Assembly (NCBI GenBank): GCA_004168015.1
Contig: SEYW01000011.1
Span: 1 to 64,000 of the forward strand
Direction: 5' to 3'
Source of the DNA: Methylolobus aquaticus
GTDB taxonomy: Bacteria; Pseudomonadota; Gammaproteobacteria; Methylococcales; Methylococcaceae
DNA length: 64,000 nucleotides
Below the pieces are notes generated by a model, which made no database searches, was not told the DNA's origin, and was given only the letters and a program-made list of their open reading frames with translations. The position numbers were made by a program, and so were the translations under genes. The first letter of the stretch is position 1; each line of letters begins with the position of its first letter. Shown here one piece after another: positions 55,475-64,000 of this stretch.

Positions 55475-55579
55475 GCTGACGCGGCGAATGCACCCTCCGA
55501 TGCCCCTCCGAGACCCGAGCTTGATGCCGCCTTTGCCTGCTGTGACCATTCCCACTGCGAGCCGGAGCAGCCTTACGCC

Positions 55580-56392
55580 ATGAGCACAGTCTCGTACGAC
55601 ATCGACTCCAGCCATCGCGATGCCGCAAGCGAAGCCGCCCGGCTTCAGGTGCAGGCGACGGCAGGCTGGACGAAAGAAATGCGCAACCTGACCGGCTTCG
55701 GACTTCGTGACGGCATGGCCGTCCTGGAAGTCGGGTGTGGTCCCGGCTACATCACCGGACATCTGCTCAAGGCCCTGCCGACGTCGCGCATCACGGCAAT
55801 CGAAATCGACGCTGCGCTCGCTCAGCAGACTGCGGATCGACTGGGAAGCTGCGATCGCTTGCAAATCGTGCACGCCGCGCTGCTGGATGCGGAATTGCCC
55901 GACGCCGGTTTCGACTTCGCCATTGCCCGGCTGGTCTTCCAGCATCTGCCGGATCCGGTGGCGGCGGCCGTCGGCATCCTGCGCATGCTCAAGCCGGGGG
56001 GCAAGCTGGTCATCGTCGACAGCGACGACGCCCTCTGGGGTCTTAGTGACCCGGAAATTCCCGAGATGGATGCCGCGCTGCAGATCTATGGCCACGCACA
56101 GGCGGCCCAGGGCGGCAATCGCCGGATCGGACGGGCTCTGCTGCGCATCCTCGAGAAAGCCGGCTTCGTCAACCTAGACCTCGAAGCACTCCTCAACCAC
56201 AGTGACCTGCTCGGACTCGACGCCTTGCTCCCCCACCTGGATCCGGACCGGCTGTTGCCGCTGGTAGCCCATGGCGCGATGTCGGGTTCGACCTTCGCCG
56301 CATTCAAGGCTTCGCAGATGCGTTTCACCGAGGCTACGGCCCCCCTGCTGATGATGTTGCTGCTGATGGCTTGCGGGGAAAAGCCCGGCTGA
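55580..56392 (+). CDS. SAM-dependent methyltransferase (class I)
   Basis: 270 residues. The SAM motif I is VLEVGCGPGYITG, followed by the acidic residue in AIEIDAALA, motif IV FDFAIARLVFQHLPD and LKPGGKLVIVD. The C-terminal domain is helical and has no substrate hint. It is 105 bases after the acyltransferase and convergent with the MFS gene. The substrate is unknown; a small lipid-like or peptide product fits the context by inference only. Confidence 0.85.
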   Translation: MSTVSYDIDSSHRDAASEAARLQVQATAGWTKEMRNLTGFGLRDGMAVLEVGCGPGYITGHLLKALPTSRITAIEIDAALAQQTADRLGSCDRLQIVHAALLDAELPDAGFDFAIARLVFQHLPDPVAAAVGILRMLKPGGKLVIVDSDDALWGLSDPEIPEMDAALQIYGHAQAAQGGNRRIGRALLRILEKAGFVNLDLEALLNHSDLLGLDALLPHLDPDRLLPLVAHGAMSGSTFAAFKASQMRFTEATAPLLMMLLLMACGEKPG

Positions 56393-56560
56393 ATTCGCCG
56401 GTTCGCCGAACGCCCCTCCCCAACTCCAAGCTCAGCATCCGCGCCTCGACGGGGGCTTGGATGCCGGTACGGCGCAAGCCCGCCCGCCCAGCCAGCAAGG
56501 AAGCGGCCGCGAGGCGGAGGGCCACGGCGTATCAGGAACCCCGCAGCACCTCAGGACTCT

Positions 56561-56586
56561 GAACGAAAGCCACCCTGGCTTTGTTC
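56561..56586. terminator. Bidirectional hairpin between convergent genes
   Basis: gaacgaaagcca and tggctttgttc pair with a one-base bulge around a ccc loop, lying between the methyltransferase and MFS stop codons. No long T-run on either side. Confidence 0.45.
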
Positions 56587-56637
56587 CGAGCCGGTGACAC
56601 GAAACGCCGTCTCGCCTCAGATCACAGGATCAAACGT

Positions 56638-57900
56638 TTACAAGGTCTGATCCTGGCGATCCGTCCCTGCACCACGGGAAGCGCTGGATGAATCAGAACT
56701 TCCCTCAGGGGGATCGTTGCCGACCAACAGAAAGGCGACGGAAACCAGCGCCGCTCCCGCAGCATTCCCGTAAATCAATTCCTGGAGCCCTACGCGCCCG
56801 CTCAGAATCCCGAACAGCGCGAAGCTCAACGGGACGGCAAGCGTGCAGACGCTTCCGAGCAGCGCAAAAAAACGCCCCTTGAACGCGTCCGGAATGCAGC
56901 GCTGAAAAGCCGACAGCGCCAGATAACTGACAAAGGCCACCAAGACGCCCCAGATGAGTAGCAGCATGAACAACATGCCGAGGGTGCGGGCCTCGGCCAG
57001 GAACCACATGATCCCCGCGGAGGCCAGGACCAGACCGAAACGCAGCCAGCGCGTCCGGACGAAGGTGCTCGGCCACGCCGCGAACAACGCAAACAGCAGC
57101 AGATTGCCCAATGCGAACGCCAATTCCAGCAGCGACAACTCGAATCCTCCGCCGTTCAATACGTCGCGAGTCAGCAGCGGCAGGTAAAGAAAGATCGGGG
57201 CGACGAAGAAGTTGATCAGACCGAACAGGGCCATCAACAGCACCGTGTCCGGGTAGCGGCGCAGGAATCCGTAACCGGTTTCCTGCAACGGCGACTGCGC
57301 ATCACCCCGCCGGGCGGCGAGCGGCGGCAGCCGCGCCACGAACACCAAGGACACGAGGAAACTGCCCGCATTGAACCAGAAAGCACCCTCCACCCCCCAC
57401 AGGGCAATCGCACCACTGCCGAACAGCGCCCCGAGGGTAGAGGCCAGATTCGGTATGGCGCTCTCTAGGGCGACCAACTGCGACAACATCTGCGGCCCGT
57501 TCGACAGCGGCGACAACGAGGCGCTGGCAGCCGAGTCGAACAGGGGGGTGAGCGCGAAGAGCGGAATGCACAGCCCGAACAGGAGCGGCACCGTCAGCAG
57601 CCCCTGATGAATGACGAAGGCCAGCGCGCAGGCCAGCACGCAACGCCCCAGATCGGCCACGACCAGACAGGACCGCTTGTTGACGCGATCGATCAACGGT
57701 CCCAGGAGCGGCCCGGCCAGCGCGATCGGCAGGGTTGCCACGGCGAGCAGCAGGCCGAGTGTCAGTTCGCGATTGGGTATGGACGCGTCGGCAACGACCC
57801 ACCAGGACAAGGCAATCGCAAACATCTTGTCCCCGGTCGCCGACACGAAACGGGCGAGAAACAGGTACTGGATCGGCCGGCTCGCCAGCGGACCGCTCAT
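56638..57900 (-). CDS. MFS transporter (drug/metabolite efflux type)
   Basis: 420 residues from the ATG at 57900, with twelve membrane helices (LGLLLAVATLPIALAGPLLG; LLMALFGLINFFVAPIFLYL). The family loop GPLIDRVNKRS follows helix 2. The ATGA overlap with the upstream LuxC-PaaK gene (57897-57900) couples the two, so export of that enzyme's product is a reasonable inference. Confidence 0.85.
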   Translation of the reverse strand: MSGPLASRPIQYLFLARFVSATGDKMFAIALSWWVVADASIPNRELTLGLLLAVATLPIALAGPLLGPLIDRVNKRSCLVVADLGRCVLACALAFVIHQGLLTVPLLFGLCIPLFALTPLFDSAASASLSPLSNGPQMLSQLVALESAIPNLASTLGALFGSGAIALWGVEGAFWFNAGSFLVSLVFVARLPPLAARRGDAQSPLQETGYGFLRRYPDTVLLMALFGLINFFVAPIFLYLPLLTRDVLNGGGFELSLLELAFALGNLLLFALFAAWPSTFVRTRWLRFGLVLASAGIMWFLAEARTLGMLFMLLLIWGVLVAFVSYLALSAFQRCIPDAFKGRFFALLGSVCTLAVPLSFALFGILSGRVGLQELIYGNAAGAALVSVAFLLVGNDPPEGSSDSSSASRGAGTDRQDQTL

Positions 57901-60257
57901 GCCTGCCCGCAAGCCCGCTCGTCGACGATGAGCCGGATCTTTCCGGTGCGCTCGATACGCGGCAGTGTACCCGGCGGCAAACACTCGATCGCCACGCGCT
58001 GCCGCAGGCTGTTCACGTCGAGCGCGACCGCGAGATCACCGGAGTACCGATGGAGCTTCCGGATAAACGCCTCGACCACACCGGGGGCCGGACTCACCCG
58101 TTCCAGACGCACGAGGAGTTGCTCCGGGTGCGCGGCAGACCCGACGCGTTCGCGCACCACGAGTTGCAGCGCCGGGGCCTCCAGGCCGGCCTCGAGCAGG
58201 GCGCGCTCGACATCCTCGTAGGCGACCCGGCAGCCCCAGATATTGATCACATTGTCGACACGGCCGAGCAATCGGAAGCGCGGGTCCGGGCTGCCGCAGG
58301 GACAGGCAACCGTCACCCACTCGACCCGATCCCCGGTCCGGTAACGCACGACCGGCATGGCCCGGCGCAGCAGCGAGGTCACGACCGCCTCCTCGTCGAT
58401 GACTTCCAGATGGACATCGCGGCTGAACAGATGGTGTTCGCCACCGTGGCAGTGGGCGCATTGCCACCCGATGGGCCCGACATCCACCGCCGCGTAACCG
58501 GCCGAGTGAAATGACCGGGTTTTCCAGATCCGGCTCAGATACTCGCGTGCCGCGGCATTGAAGTGCTCTCCGGCGTAGAAGATTCGCTCGACGACCAGAT
58601 CGATGCCGGCGCTTTCGCAGTGGCGCGCATAACCAACCAGCAGCGACGGTAGTCCGAAGGCGACCTGCGGTCGGAACCGCGCGATGCAGGATACGATCTC
58701 GTCGACCGGGCAGCTCCCGCCCATGGGCAGAACGTAGACGCCACAGCGTCGGAGTGCCTCATCGACAGCCAGGAAGGCCGACCAGAGATGTCCGGCAACG
58801 AACAGGTTGATCGCGGTGTCTCCGGACCTGAGCCCGTTCGCGCGAAACGCCTGCGCCAGCATCTCGGTCGACCGAGCGATCTCGTCCGGCGTGTAAAGGG
58901 CGTATTTGGGCGCCGTCGATGTCCCACCGGAGGAAAAGATCGCCCCCGCAGCAACCTGCTCGTGCAGAAAGCGACGGCTGCAATAAACCGGCTCGCGGGC
59001 GAGATCGGCTGCGGTCAGAAACGGCCAGCGATCCAGCCGGGAAACCTCACCCTCGGGCCTGGCGTCACGGTAGTACGGAACGCGCTCGCTGACATCCCGC
59101 AACAAATCCGCCACACCGCCATCTTCGTCGTCCTCCATGACATGCACCAGTTCGAGCAAGGAACCACCGTCCGAGAGCCTGGCTTCGATCTCGTCGGGAA
59201 AGGCGTTGAACGAGACGAAGCGCCGGACGTGTCGTCCAATGCGTTCGAGGTAAGCGCCGCGCTCGGCGCTGCCGAGCCCGCCGACACAGCAGGTCGCGGG
59301 CCGCGGCAAGGCCGCGAGCCTGCCGGCCAGATCGTCCACTCCGACGTAGGCCTTGAAGGATGGCATTCGTGTCAGGGCCGAATGCGACCCAGCCTCGGTA
59401 TCGAGAACCGCAGCCAGATCGACCCCGGCCTCGACGTAGACTGTATCCAGCGCCGCCGCGGAACCGTCCTCACGCCACCGAGACTCGGTGCGCAGGATGT
59501 CGAAGAGCCGCGGTCGGTCACAGTCATTCCAGTAGGCTCTGGAAACGACACCGACCAAAACCGGAGGCATCCGCGCGATCCTGCGCGCGCCCGTTGCCTG
59601 CACGCCGACGGGGCCGCCGCCGTCGTTCCAGTCGACAAAGGCATCGACGAGTCCTTGCGCGCGCGTGAACAAGCCGGCGCGCCGCTTTTCGTCAACGACG
59701 AAGGCAGCAACGGCTGCGGAAAGAACCCCATGGGGATCCGCTCGTTGCAGCGAAGCCAGGAACAGGGCAGCGAAATGCCGGCATTCGTCCGGCAACCACA
59801 GGACCGGGGCATTGTGGGTGAGCAGGCAGGCCAGTGCGCTGTCGACGACATCCAGCGCACCACCCGCGGGGAGCGAATGGACCACGAGGCCCAGGGGGAA
59901 AGCCCGGGCCATGCGACCGCGCCACCGGACGGCACGGTCGAGGCACGCGGGCGTCGTCAATTCGCTAAGGCGCTGCTCCCAGCGCATGCGCGACATCAGC
60001 CGTGCGACCGGGGATTGCAACGACCCGGCAGGCGGGCCAGACGGCAACTCCGCGGCTCGCGCAAAGAATTCCCCACCCGGCAGCCAAAGCGACTGCAAGA
60101 CCTCGAACATCCTCAAGGTGTCGTCGACACTCGCCGAGGCCAGCGGCGCCAGTGCCTCCCGGGCGGCGACGAGAGCGGTGATCAGTTGATCGTCGGTTGC
60201 GGGCTGAGCAAGGCATTCGCCGAAATGATTCATCGCACCCGCGTCTGTTGAGCTCAT
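57897..60257 (-). CDS. LuxC-like acyl-CoA reductase fused to PaaK-like adenylating ligase
   Basis: 786 residues. Residues 1 to about 385 resemble LuxC-type acyl-CoA reductases (FPLGLVVHSLPAGGALDVVD, VSRAYWNDCDRPRLFD), but the usual catalytic Cys segment is not evident. Residues about 395-786 are a phenylacetate-CoA ligase-like acyl-adenylating enzyme: YYRDARPEGE, the ATP motif FSSGGTSTAPKY (442-448), YAGEHFNAAAREYL, VRYRTGDRVEW and GRVDNVINIWG. A zinc-like CAHCHGGEHH and CPCGSPD are visible. It may activate and channel an acyl or aryl acid. ATGA-coupled to the MFS gene. Confidence 0.78.
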   Translation of the reverse strand: MSSTDAGAMNHFGECLAQPATDDQLITALVAAREALAPLASASVDDTLRMFEVLQSLWLPGGEFFARAAELPSGPPAGSLQSPVARLMSRMRWEQRLSELTTPACLDRAVRWRGRMARAFPLGLVVHSLPAGGALDVVDSALACLLTHNAPVLWLPDECRHFAALFLASLQRADPHGVLSAAVAAFVVDEKRRAGLFTRAQGLVDAFVDWNDGGGPVGVQATGARRIARMPPVLVGVVSRAYWNDCDRPRLFDILRTESRWREDGSAAALDTVYVEAGVDLAAVLDTEAGSHSALTRMPSFKAYVGVDDLAGRLAALPRPATCCVGGLGSAERGAYLERIGRHVRRFVSFNAFPDEIEARLSDGGSLLELVHVMEDDEDGGVADLLRDVSERVPYYRDARPEGEVSRLDRWPFLTAADLAREPVYCSRRFLHEQVAAGAIFSSGGTSTAPKYALYTPDEIARSTEMLAQAFRANGLRSGDTAINLFVAGHLWSAFLAVDEALRRCGVYVLPMGGSCPVDEIVSCIARFRPQVAFGLPSLLVGYARHCESAGIDLVVERIFYAGEHFNAAAREYLSRIWKTRSFHSAGYAAVDVGPIGWQCAHCHGGEHHLFSRDVHLEVIDEEAVVTSLLRRAMPVVRYRTGDRVEWVTVACPCGSPDPRFRLLGRVDNVINIWGCRVAYEDVERALLEAGLEAPALQLVVRERVGSAAHPEQLLVRLERVSPAPGVVEAFIRKLHRYSGDLAVALDVNSLRQRVAIECLPPGTLPRIERTGKIRLIVDERACGQA

Positions 60258-60377
60258 CGCGCGAACTGGTTGTCGTGGATCCGCAGCCGTGTGCAGTGAA
60301 TCATTTTGGCTAGTCGCAAGCGGGACCGCAGATCATCACCAAGCGTGCTCTCCGAACGGAAATCGGCAACCGGCGAA

Positions 60378-61658
60378 TCAGAATCGGAGCGACGCCGATA
60401 CGCCGAAAAGACTCCAGTGCTGCGAGGTTTCTCCGCGGTTTTCATTCGGCGATATCCATCCTGTCCCATTGATGTAGTGATATTCGCCGCGCAACATGAA
60501 ATAGGGTGTCACGTCCCATCGCAACCCGACTCCAAGATCCTTTGCAAAATTATCGTACGCGGGCACATCAACGCCCTGAGCGGCGTAGATGGCGGAGGTC
60601 TTCTTGCCATTGCGATCACTGCGATCGGCGTAAAGGACATCGTAGCGCAGAAAGCCCTCGACATCCGAAGTCACGCGGTAGGTTCCCTGCACATAGTAGC
60701 TTTCACCGGTGACGTTTGGAACCGGGCTCCCAGGGCCTTCGAACTCCGAGTAGCGAATCGCATATTCGCTGGTGAGGCTCCAGTTCTCCTCGTTGATCTG
60801 TGCCGAAAAAAGCACTGGCGAAAAATGCAACGACGTCGCCGTCACATTCTGCGGCAACCCGAACGGAAAGACCGAAAAAACGTTTTGCCCGATGAGCCCG
60901 GACAGAACGATCGGCTCGGGCTGATAACGGATGTTCATCGTCGCGCTGGTAGCCCCCAATCGCACGCGACCGCCTTGCCACTCGTACATCAGTCTCCCTA
61001 CCCAGGACGGCTCACCGCTGACCGACCGCGCGCTCAACACGGACTTCCAGGACGGATCCTCGGTGCGCGCGTAACCACCGTTCACCTGCAACTGAAAATC
61101 GCCGAAGTCGGTGCGCTGTTCTCCATACACCTGAATGCCATCGCTCGACAGGGTCGTGTTCCTTGTGATGTCAAAATAAATCGACTGCGGCAACAAAATA
61201 CTGGGCCTGGTGAACGGCATGTCGCGGGTGTCATTGTAAAGCCCGTAAGGATTTACAACCCGTCCCAACCGAACACCGACGGTCTGCCTGGCATCCGAAA
61301 GAAAACTGTAATCGAGAAAGCCGAAATCAATACGCAGATCCTGATTGTCGGTCTGCCCGGCTCGGCGATAGACGACTTGCAACGAGGTTTGCAGTTGCGG
61401 GATGGGTCGCCACGATCCGTTGATTCCCATCTCGGTGAAATCGAGGGACCCCATGTTCTGGGTATAACCGAAGAAATTGTTGGCCGTGCTGCGCAGATAA
61501 CTCTGCGACGCAAAACCATGAATCTGAACCGTGTCCGGAAGCTTCAACCCCAGTTGGTCGAGTGGACGCGACCAGTCGATCTCGGCACGGCTGTTTGCCG
61601 CCATCAAGGCCAGAAGCGGCAATGCGACAAGACCAAATCGTCGGATATGTGCATTCAT
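60378..61658 (-). CDS. Predicted outer-membrane porin-like protein
   Basis: 426 residues from the ATG at 61658. A signal peptide (LVALPLLALMAANSRA) is followed by alternating beta segments (VQIHGFASQSYLRSTAN, VGVRLGRVVNPYGLYND, YFMLRGEYHYING) and a terminal Phe (SASLRF), the outer-membrane assembly signal. About 16-18 strands are plausible. It begins four bases after the PstS-like gene ends, so they form an operon, suggesting a paired uptake system. Confidence 0.7.
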   Translation of the reverse strand: MNAHIRRFGLVALPLLALMAANSRAEIDWSRPLDQLGLKLPDTVQIHGFASQSYLRSTANNFFGYTQNMGSLDFTEMGINGSWRPIPQLQTSLQVVYRRAGQTDNQDLRIDFGFLDYSFLSDARQTVGVRLGRVVNPYGLYNDTRDMPFTRPSILLPQSIYFDITRNTTLSSDGIQVYGEQRTDFGDFQLQVNGGYARTEDPSWKSVLSARSVSGEPSWVGRLMYEWQGGRVRLGATSATMNIRYQPEPIVLSGLIGQNVFSVFPFGLPQNVTATSLHFSPVLFSAQINEENWSLTSEYAIRYSEFEGPGSPVPNVTGESYYVQGTYRVTSDVEGFLRYDVLYADRSDRNGKKTSAIYAAQGVDVPAYDNFAKDLGVGLRWDVTPYFMLRGEYHYINGTGWISPNENRGETSQHWSLFGVSASLRF

Positions 61659-61662
61659 GGCA

Positions 61663-62136
61663 TCACTCAACCCTGACGATCCTGATGCCCTTGTCCAGCA
61701 ATCCGGCAGGCAGGTAGCCAACGGCACCGGGCGTGGTATGAATACGGTCACGCATCTCCGCGAGCGACTTGACTTCGATAGGAGCCTGGCCGGTCCCCGA
61801 GAACACCAGTCGATCCCAGGCTCGGCGCAACTGGTAGGGAAACGTGTCCAGGACCGTCTTCGAGAACTCGGCGTGTACCGGGCTGCTATCGGCCAGCACG
61901 AAGACCGTCGTCGGCGACCCGTCCGACCAGGTTCGAAGACGCATGCTGAAGACGGCCCAGGCTGTGGCGCGCTTGAGGGCGACATCGGGAACCGAGGGAT
62001 TCGCGACGACGTCCACCGCCACCGCAGTCCCGGTGCCTAGGGCAAGACAAACCAGCACGAACGCGAGCGCTCGCCGGGCTCGGGTGAAGCCCACCCGCTT
62101 GCGAGCTTGGCCTGGCACGAACTCGGGCTCAGTCAT
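61663..62136 (-). CDS. PstS-like phosphate/anion-binding periplasmic protein
   Basis: 157 residues from the ATG at 62136. A hydrophobic export segment (LAFVLVCLALGTGTAVAVD) precedes the short PBP-like pattern: VVANPSVP, WSDGSPTTVFVLA, FSKTVLDTF, and IEVKSLAEMRDRIHTTPGA with VGYLPAG. Such truncated PstS-like proteins are common in proteobacterial operons with porins. The anion is unknown. It is the first gene of the pair with the porin. Confidence 0.75.
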   Translation of the reverse strand: MTEPEFVPGQARKRVGFTRARRALAFVLVCLALGTGTAVAVDVVANPSVPDVALKRATAWAVFSMRLRTWSDGSPTTVFVLADSSPVHAEFSKTVLDTFPYQLRRAWDRLVFSGTGQAPIEVKSLAEMRDRIHTTPGAVGYLPAGLLDKGIRIVRVE

Positions 62137-62740
62137 CCGGTGTGCTGCGAGTAACTCCGTCGACCGCCGCGACGGGCGATGGACAGAGGGTCTCAGGGCC
62201 ATCTACCCGCGGTCCCGGAACCGCACCGTCGGGTATACGGCAGGACGAGCGCGCGGATTTCACGAATGAGGCCTGAAACCAACCGCGCCGATGCGATACG
62301 CGGGCGGCAATGGGACAACGGCCGGGCCCTGGGACGCGCCCCGTTGCGCCGGCGAGCTTTGGTGCGGTGTCCGTACCGGCTATCATTCAAAAACTTGATC
62401 GAAGTTGTAAGCGGCTGAGCCAGCGCAGGCGGGCGCCTCGCGGTGGGTTTTCGATGATGAGCTAATGCCAATCCCCCGAACAGGCCTGGCGGCTGAGCAC
62501 AATCCCAACGTCTCGCCTCCTTCAATCGGCTTGGTTTCCGCCAGACTAACGCTCCCCAGGCCGCATGATACTGTATAGGCGTATCGGCAAAAAACCTGAG
62601 GACGCCAGAATATGCGAACGCGCTGCGCTCCGGCACGACCGCCGAATGCGGCACCATCGGTATTCCGATCGGAATCGTCGGCGGCGCGGCGCTATGCACT
62701 CGGGGCCTTACTTCCATTCTCACCGCCCTGATCGCGCATC
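62137..62740. other. Intergenic upstream of glpK
   Basis: About 600 bases between divergent genes with no supported gene. Regulatory sites are probable but none is convincing by eye. Confidence 0.3.
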
Positions 62741-64000
62741 ATGAGTCGCTATGTCGCAGCGATAGACCAGGGTACGACCAGTACCCGATGCATTCTTTTC
62801 GATCATTCGGGTGGCCCCATCAGCGTCGCGCAGCGGGAACACCGGCAAAGCTACCCGCGGGCGGGATGGGTAGAGCATGATCCCGAGGAAATCTGGGCTC
62901 GCGCCCAGCAGGTATTCGCAGAGGCCCTAGGCCGCGCACGCGCCCGGCCGGGCGATATCGTCGCGCTGGGCGTCACCAACCAGCGCGAAACGGTGCTGTT
63001 GTGGGACCGCCGCACCGGGAAACCGCTGCATCCCGCAATCGTCTGGCAGGATACGCGCACGGCGGCGGCATGCGGCTCACTGGCCGGTGAGGCGGGCCCG
63101 GACCGGTTTCGTCACAAGACCGGGCTGCCGATCGCAAGCTATTTCTCGGGCCCCAAGTTGCAGTGGCTGCTCGACTCGATTCCGGCAGCGCGGGCCCGCG
63201 CCGAGCGCGGCGAGTTGCTTGCCGGCACCATCGACAGCTGGCTGATCTGGAACCTGACGGGAGGCCCCGCGGGAGGCCGGCACGTCACGGACATCAGCAA
63301 CGCGTCGCGCACCCTGCTGATGAACCTCGCAACCCTCGACTGGGACGAGGAATTGCTTTTGGCAATGGACGTGCCGCGAGGCCTCCTGGCGGAGATCCGG
63401 CCTTCCAACGAAGTCTACGGTCCCAGTGTCGGCGCCTTTGCGGGCATCCCGATCGCCAGCGATCTGGGCGACCAGCAAGCCGCGCTGTTCGGACAGACCT
63501 GCTTTCAGCGCGGTATGGCCAAGAACACCTACGGCACCGGCTGCTTTTTGCTGCTCAACACGGGGGAAGAGATGCGGCCCTCTCAGCACGGCTTGCTGAC
63601 GACCGCCGCATGGCAACTCGTGGGTTCCCACCCGGTGTATGCGCTGGAGGGTTCCGTCGCGATTGCGGGCGCACTCGTGCAGTGGTTGCGCGACCAGCTC
63701 GGCCTGATCGGCTCGGCAGCGGAGATCGAGACCCTCGCCGGCAGCGTAGACGACAACGGTGGGGTCGTCATCGTCCCCGCCTTCTCGGGGCTGTTCGCTC
63801 CCTACTGGCGCAGCGACGCGCGTGGCGCGATCTTCGGTCTGACGGCTTACGCGGGCAAGGGCCATCTGGCCCGCGCAGCACTCGAGGCTACCGCGTTTCA
63901 AACCCACGACGTGTTGGAGGCCATGCGGGGCGACACCGGCATCGAGCTGACCGAACTGCGGGTCGACGGCGGAATGGTGGTCAATGAGATCCTGATGCAA
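62741..64000 (+). CDS. glpK: Glycerol kinase, 3' truncated by the window
   Basis: 420 codons are present from the ATG at 62741 and no stop is reached. Sugar-kinase (FGGY) motifs: [40 protein letters not shown], substrate site [46 protein letters not shown] and [17 protein letters not shown]. It phosphorylates glycerol to glycerol 3-phosphate with ATP. About 80 residues are missing. No glpF or glpD is in view. Confidence 0.95.
   Translation, partial: MSRYVAAIDQGTTSTRCILFDHSGGPISVAQREHRQSYPRAGWVEHDPEEIWARAQQVFAEALGRARARPGDIVALGVTNQRETVLLWDRRTGKPLHPAIVWQDTRTAAACGSLAGEAGPDRFRHKTGLPIASYFSGPKLQWLLDSIPAARARAERGELLAGTIDSWLIWNLTGGPAGGRHVTDISNASRTLLMNLATLDWDEELLLAMDVPRGLLAEIRPSNEVYGPSVGAFAGIPIASDLGDQQAALFGQTCFQRGMAKNTYGTGCFLLLNTGEEMRPSQHGLLTTAAWQLVGSHPVYALEGSVAIAGALVQWLRDQLGLIGSAAEIETLAGSVDDNGGVVIVPAFSGLFAPYWRSDARGAIFGLTAYAGKGHLARAALEATAFQTHDVLEAMRGDTGIELTELRVDGGMVVNEILMQ

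Overview
This 64 kb window is GC-rich chromosomal DNA, most likely from a gammaproteobacterium. The support is a GapN-type aldehyde dehydrogenase, Zwf/pyruvate kinase, RlpA, DUF1840, YidB/LysM proteins and a Zur-type operon with a DksA paralogue; I cannot name the genus. Two genes run off the ends: the 3' tail of a choice-of-anchor Q protein at base 1 and a 3'-truncated glycerol kinase at base 64000.

Layout. (1) 0-3 kb: fragments, a frameshifted GNAT acetyltransferase and an exported S33 peptidase. (2) About 3.3-10.7 kb: an integron. A long-form IntI integrase (9266-10663, +) reads away from a row of minus-strand genes separated by attC-like hairpin sites (5836-5918, 4931-5003, 3759-3818, plus two near-identical sites at 7408-7497 and 9102-9190). 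Cassette genes encode a membrane/coiled-coil protein, a secreted carboxypeptidase-regulatory-like protein, a proteasome-like N-terminal threonine hydrolase with a small partner, a REP-associated transposase (RAYT), a choloylglycine-hydrolase-family amidase and a GFA protein. REP-like repeats and a truncated second RAYT copy lie inside the array. (3) 10.7-19.9 kb: outer-membrane and small zinc proteins, a DoxX-like/NDH-2-like/cNMP-binding fusion, an MBL hydrolase, a cytochrome c, a BLUF-adenylyl cyclase (likely photoactivated) and a diguanylate cyclase cut short by a 157-bp MITE-like element. (4) 20.0-25.6 kb: a zinc-starvation operon behind a perfect Zur-like palindrome (three COG0523/CobW GTPases, DUF1826, a small protein, a stand-alone RibD-type deaminase and a DksA lacking two zinc cysteines). 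(5) 25.6-29.5 kb: DMT exporter, Na+/H+ antiporter, RlpA. (6) 29.7-36.9 kb: a signalling operon: an ethylene-receptor-like histidine kinase, a single-domain response regulator and a large hybrid kinase, next to a REC-HD-GYP phosphodiesterase. (7) 37-50 kb: stress/envelope small proteins, GST, GapN, a LeuB-like and a LeuA/citramalate-synthase-like enzyme, pyruvate kinase, G6P dehydrogenase and a PBP5/7-type carboxypeptidase. (8) 50-62 kb: phosphohexomutase, an exosortase-associated acyltransferase, a methyltransferase, an MFS transporter overlapping a LuxC-PaaK-type fusion, and a porin/PstS-like pair. (9) The glycerol kinase start.

The genes form four functional groups: a mobile-gene capture platform, second-messenger signalling (cAMP, c-di-GMP, phosphorelay) with light- and possibly ethylene-responsive inputs, zinc-sparing homeostasis, and central carbon metabolism (glycolysis/pentose phosphate/branched-chain precursors). 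The best candidate for something undescribed is the cassette-borne 426-residue protein that keeps the proteasome T1/D17/K33 spacing but has a very different body.
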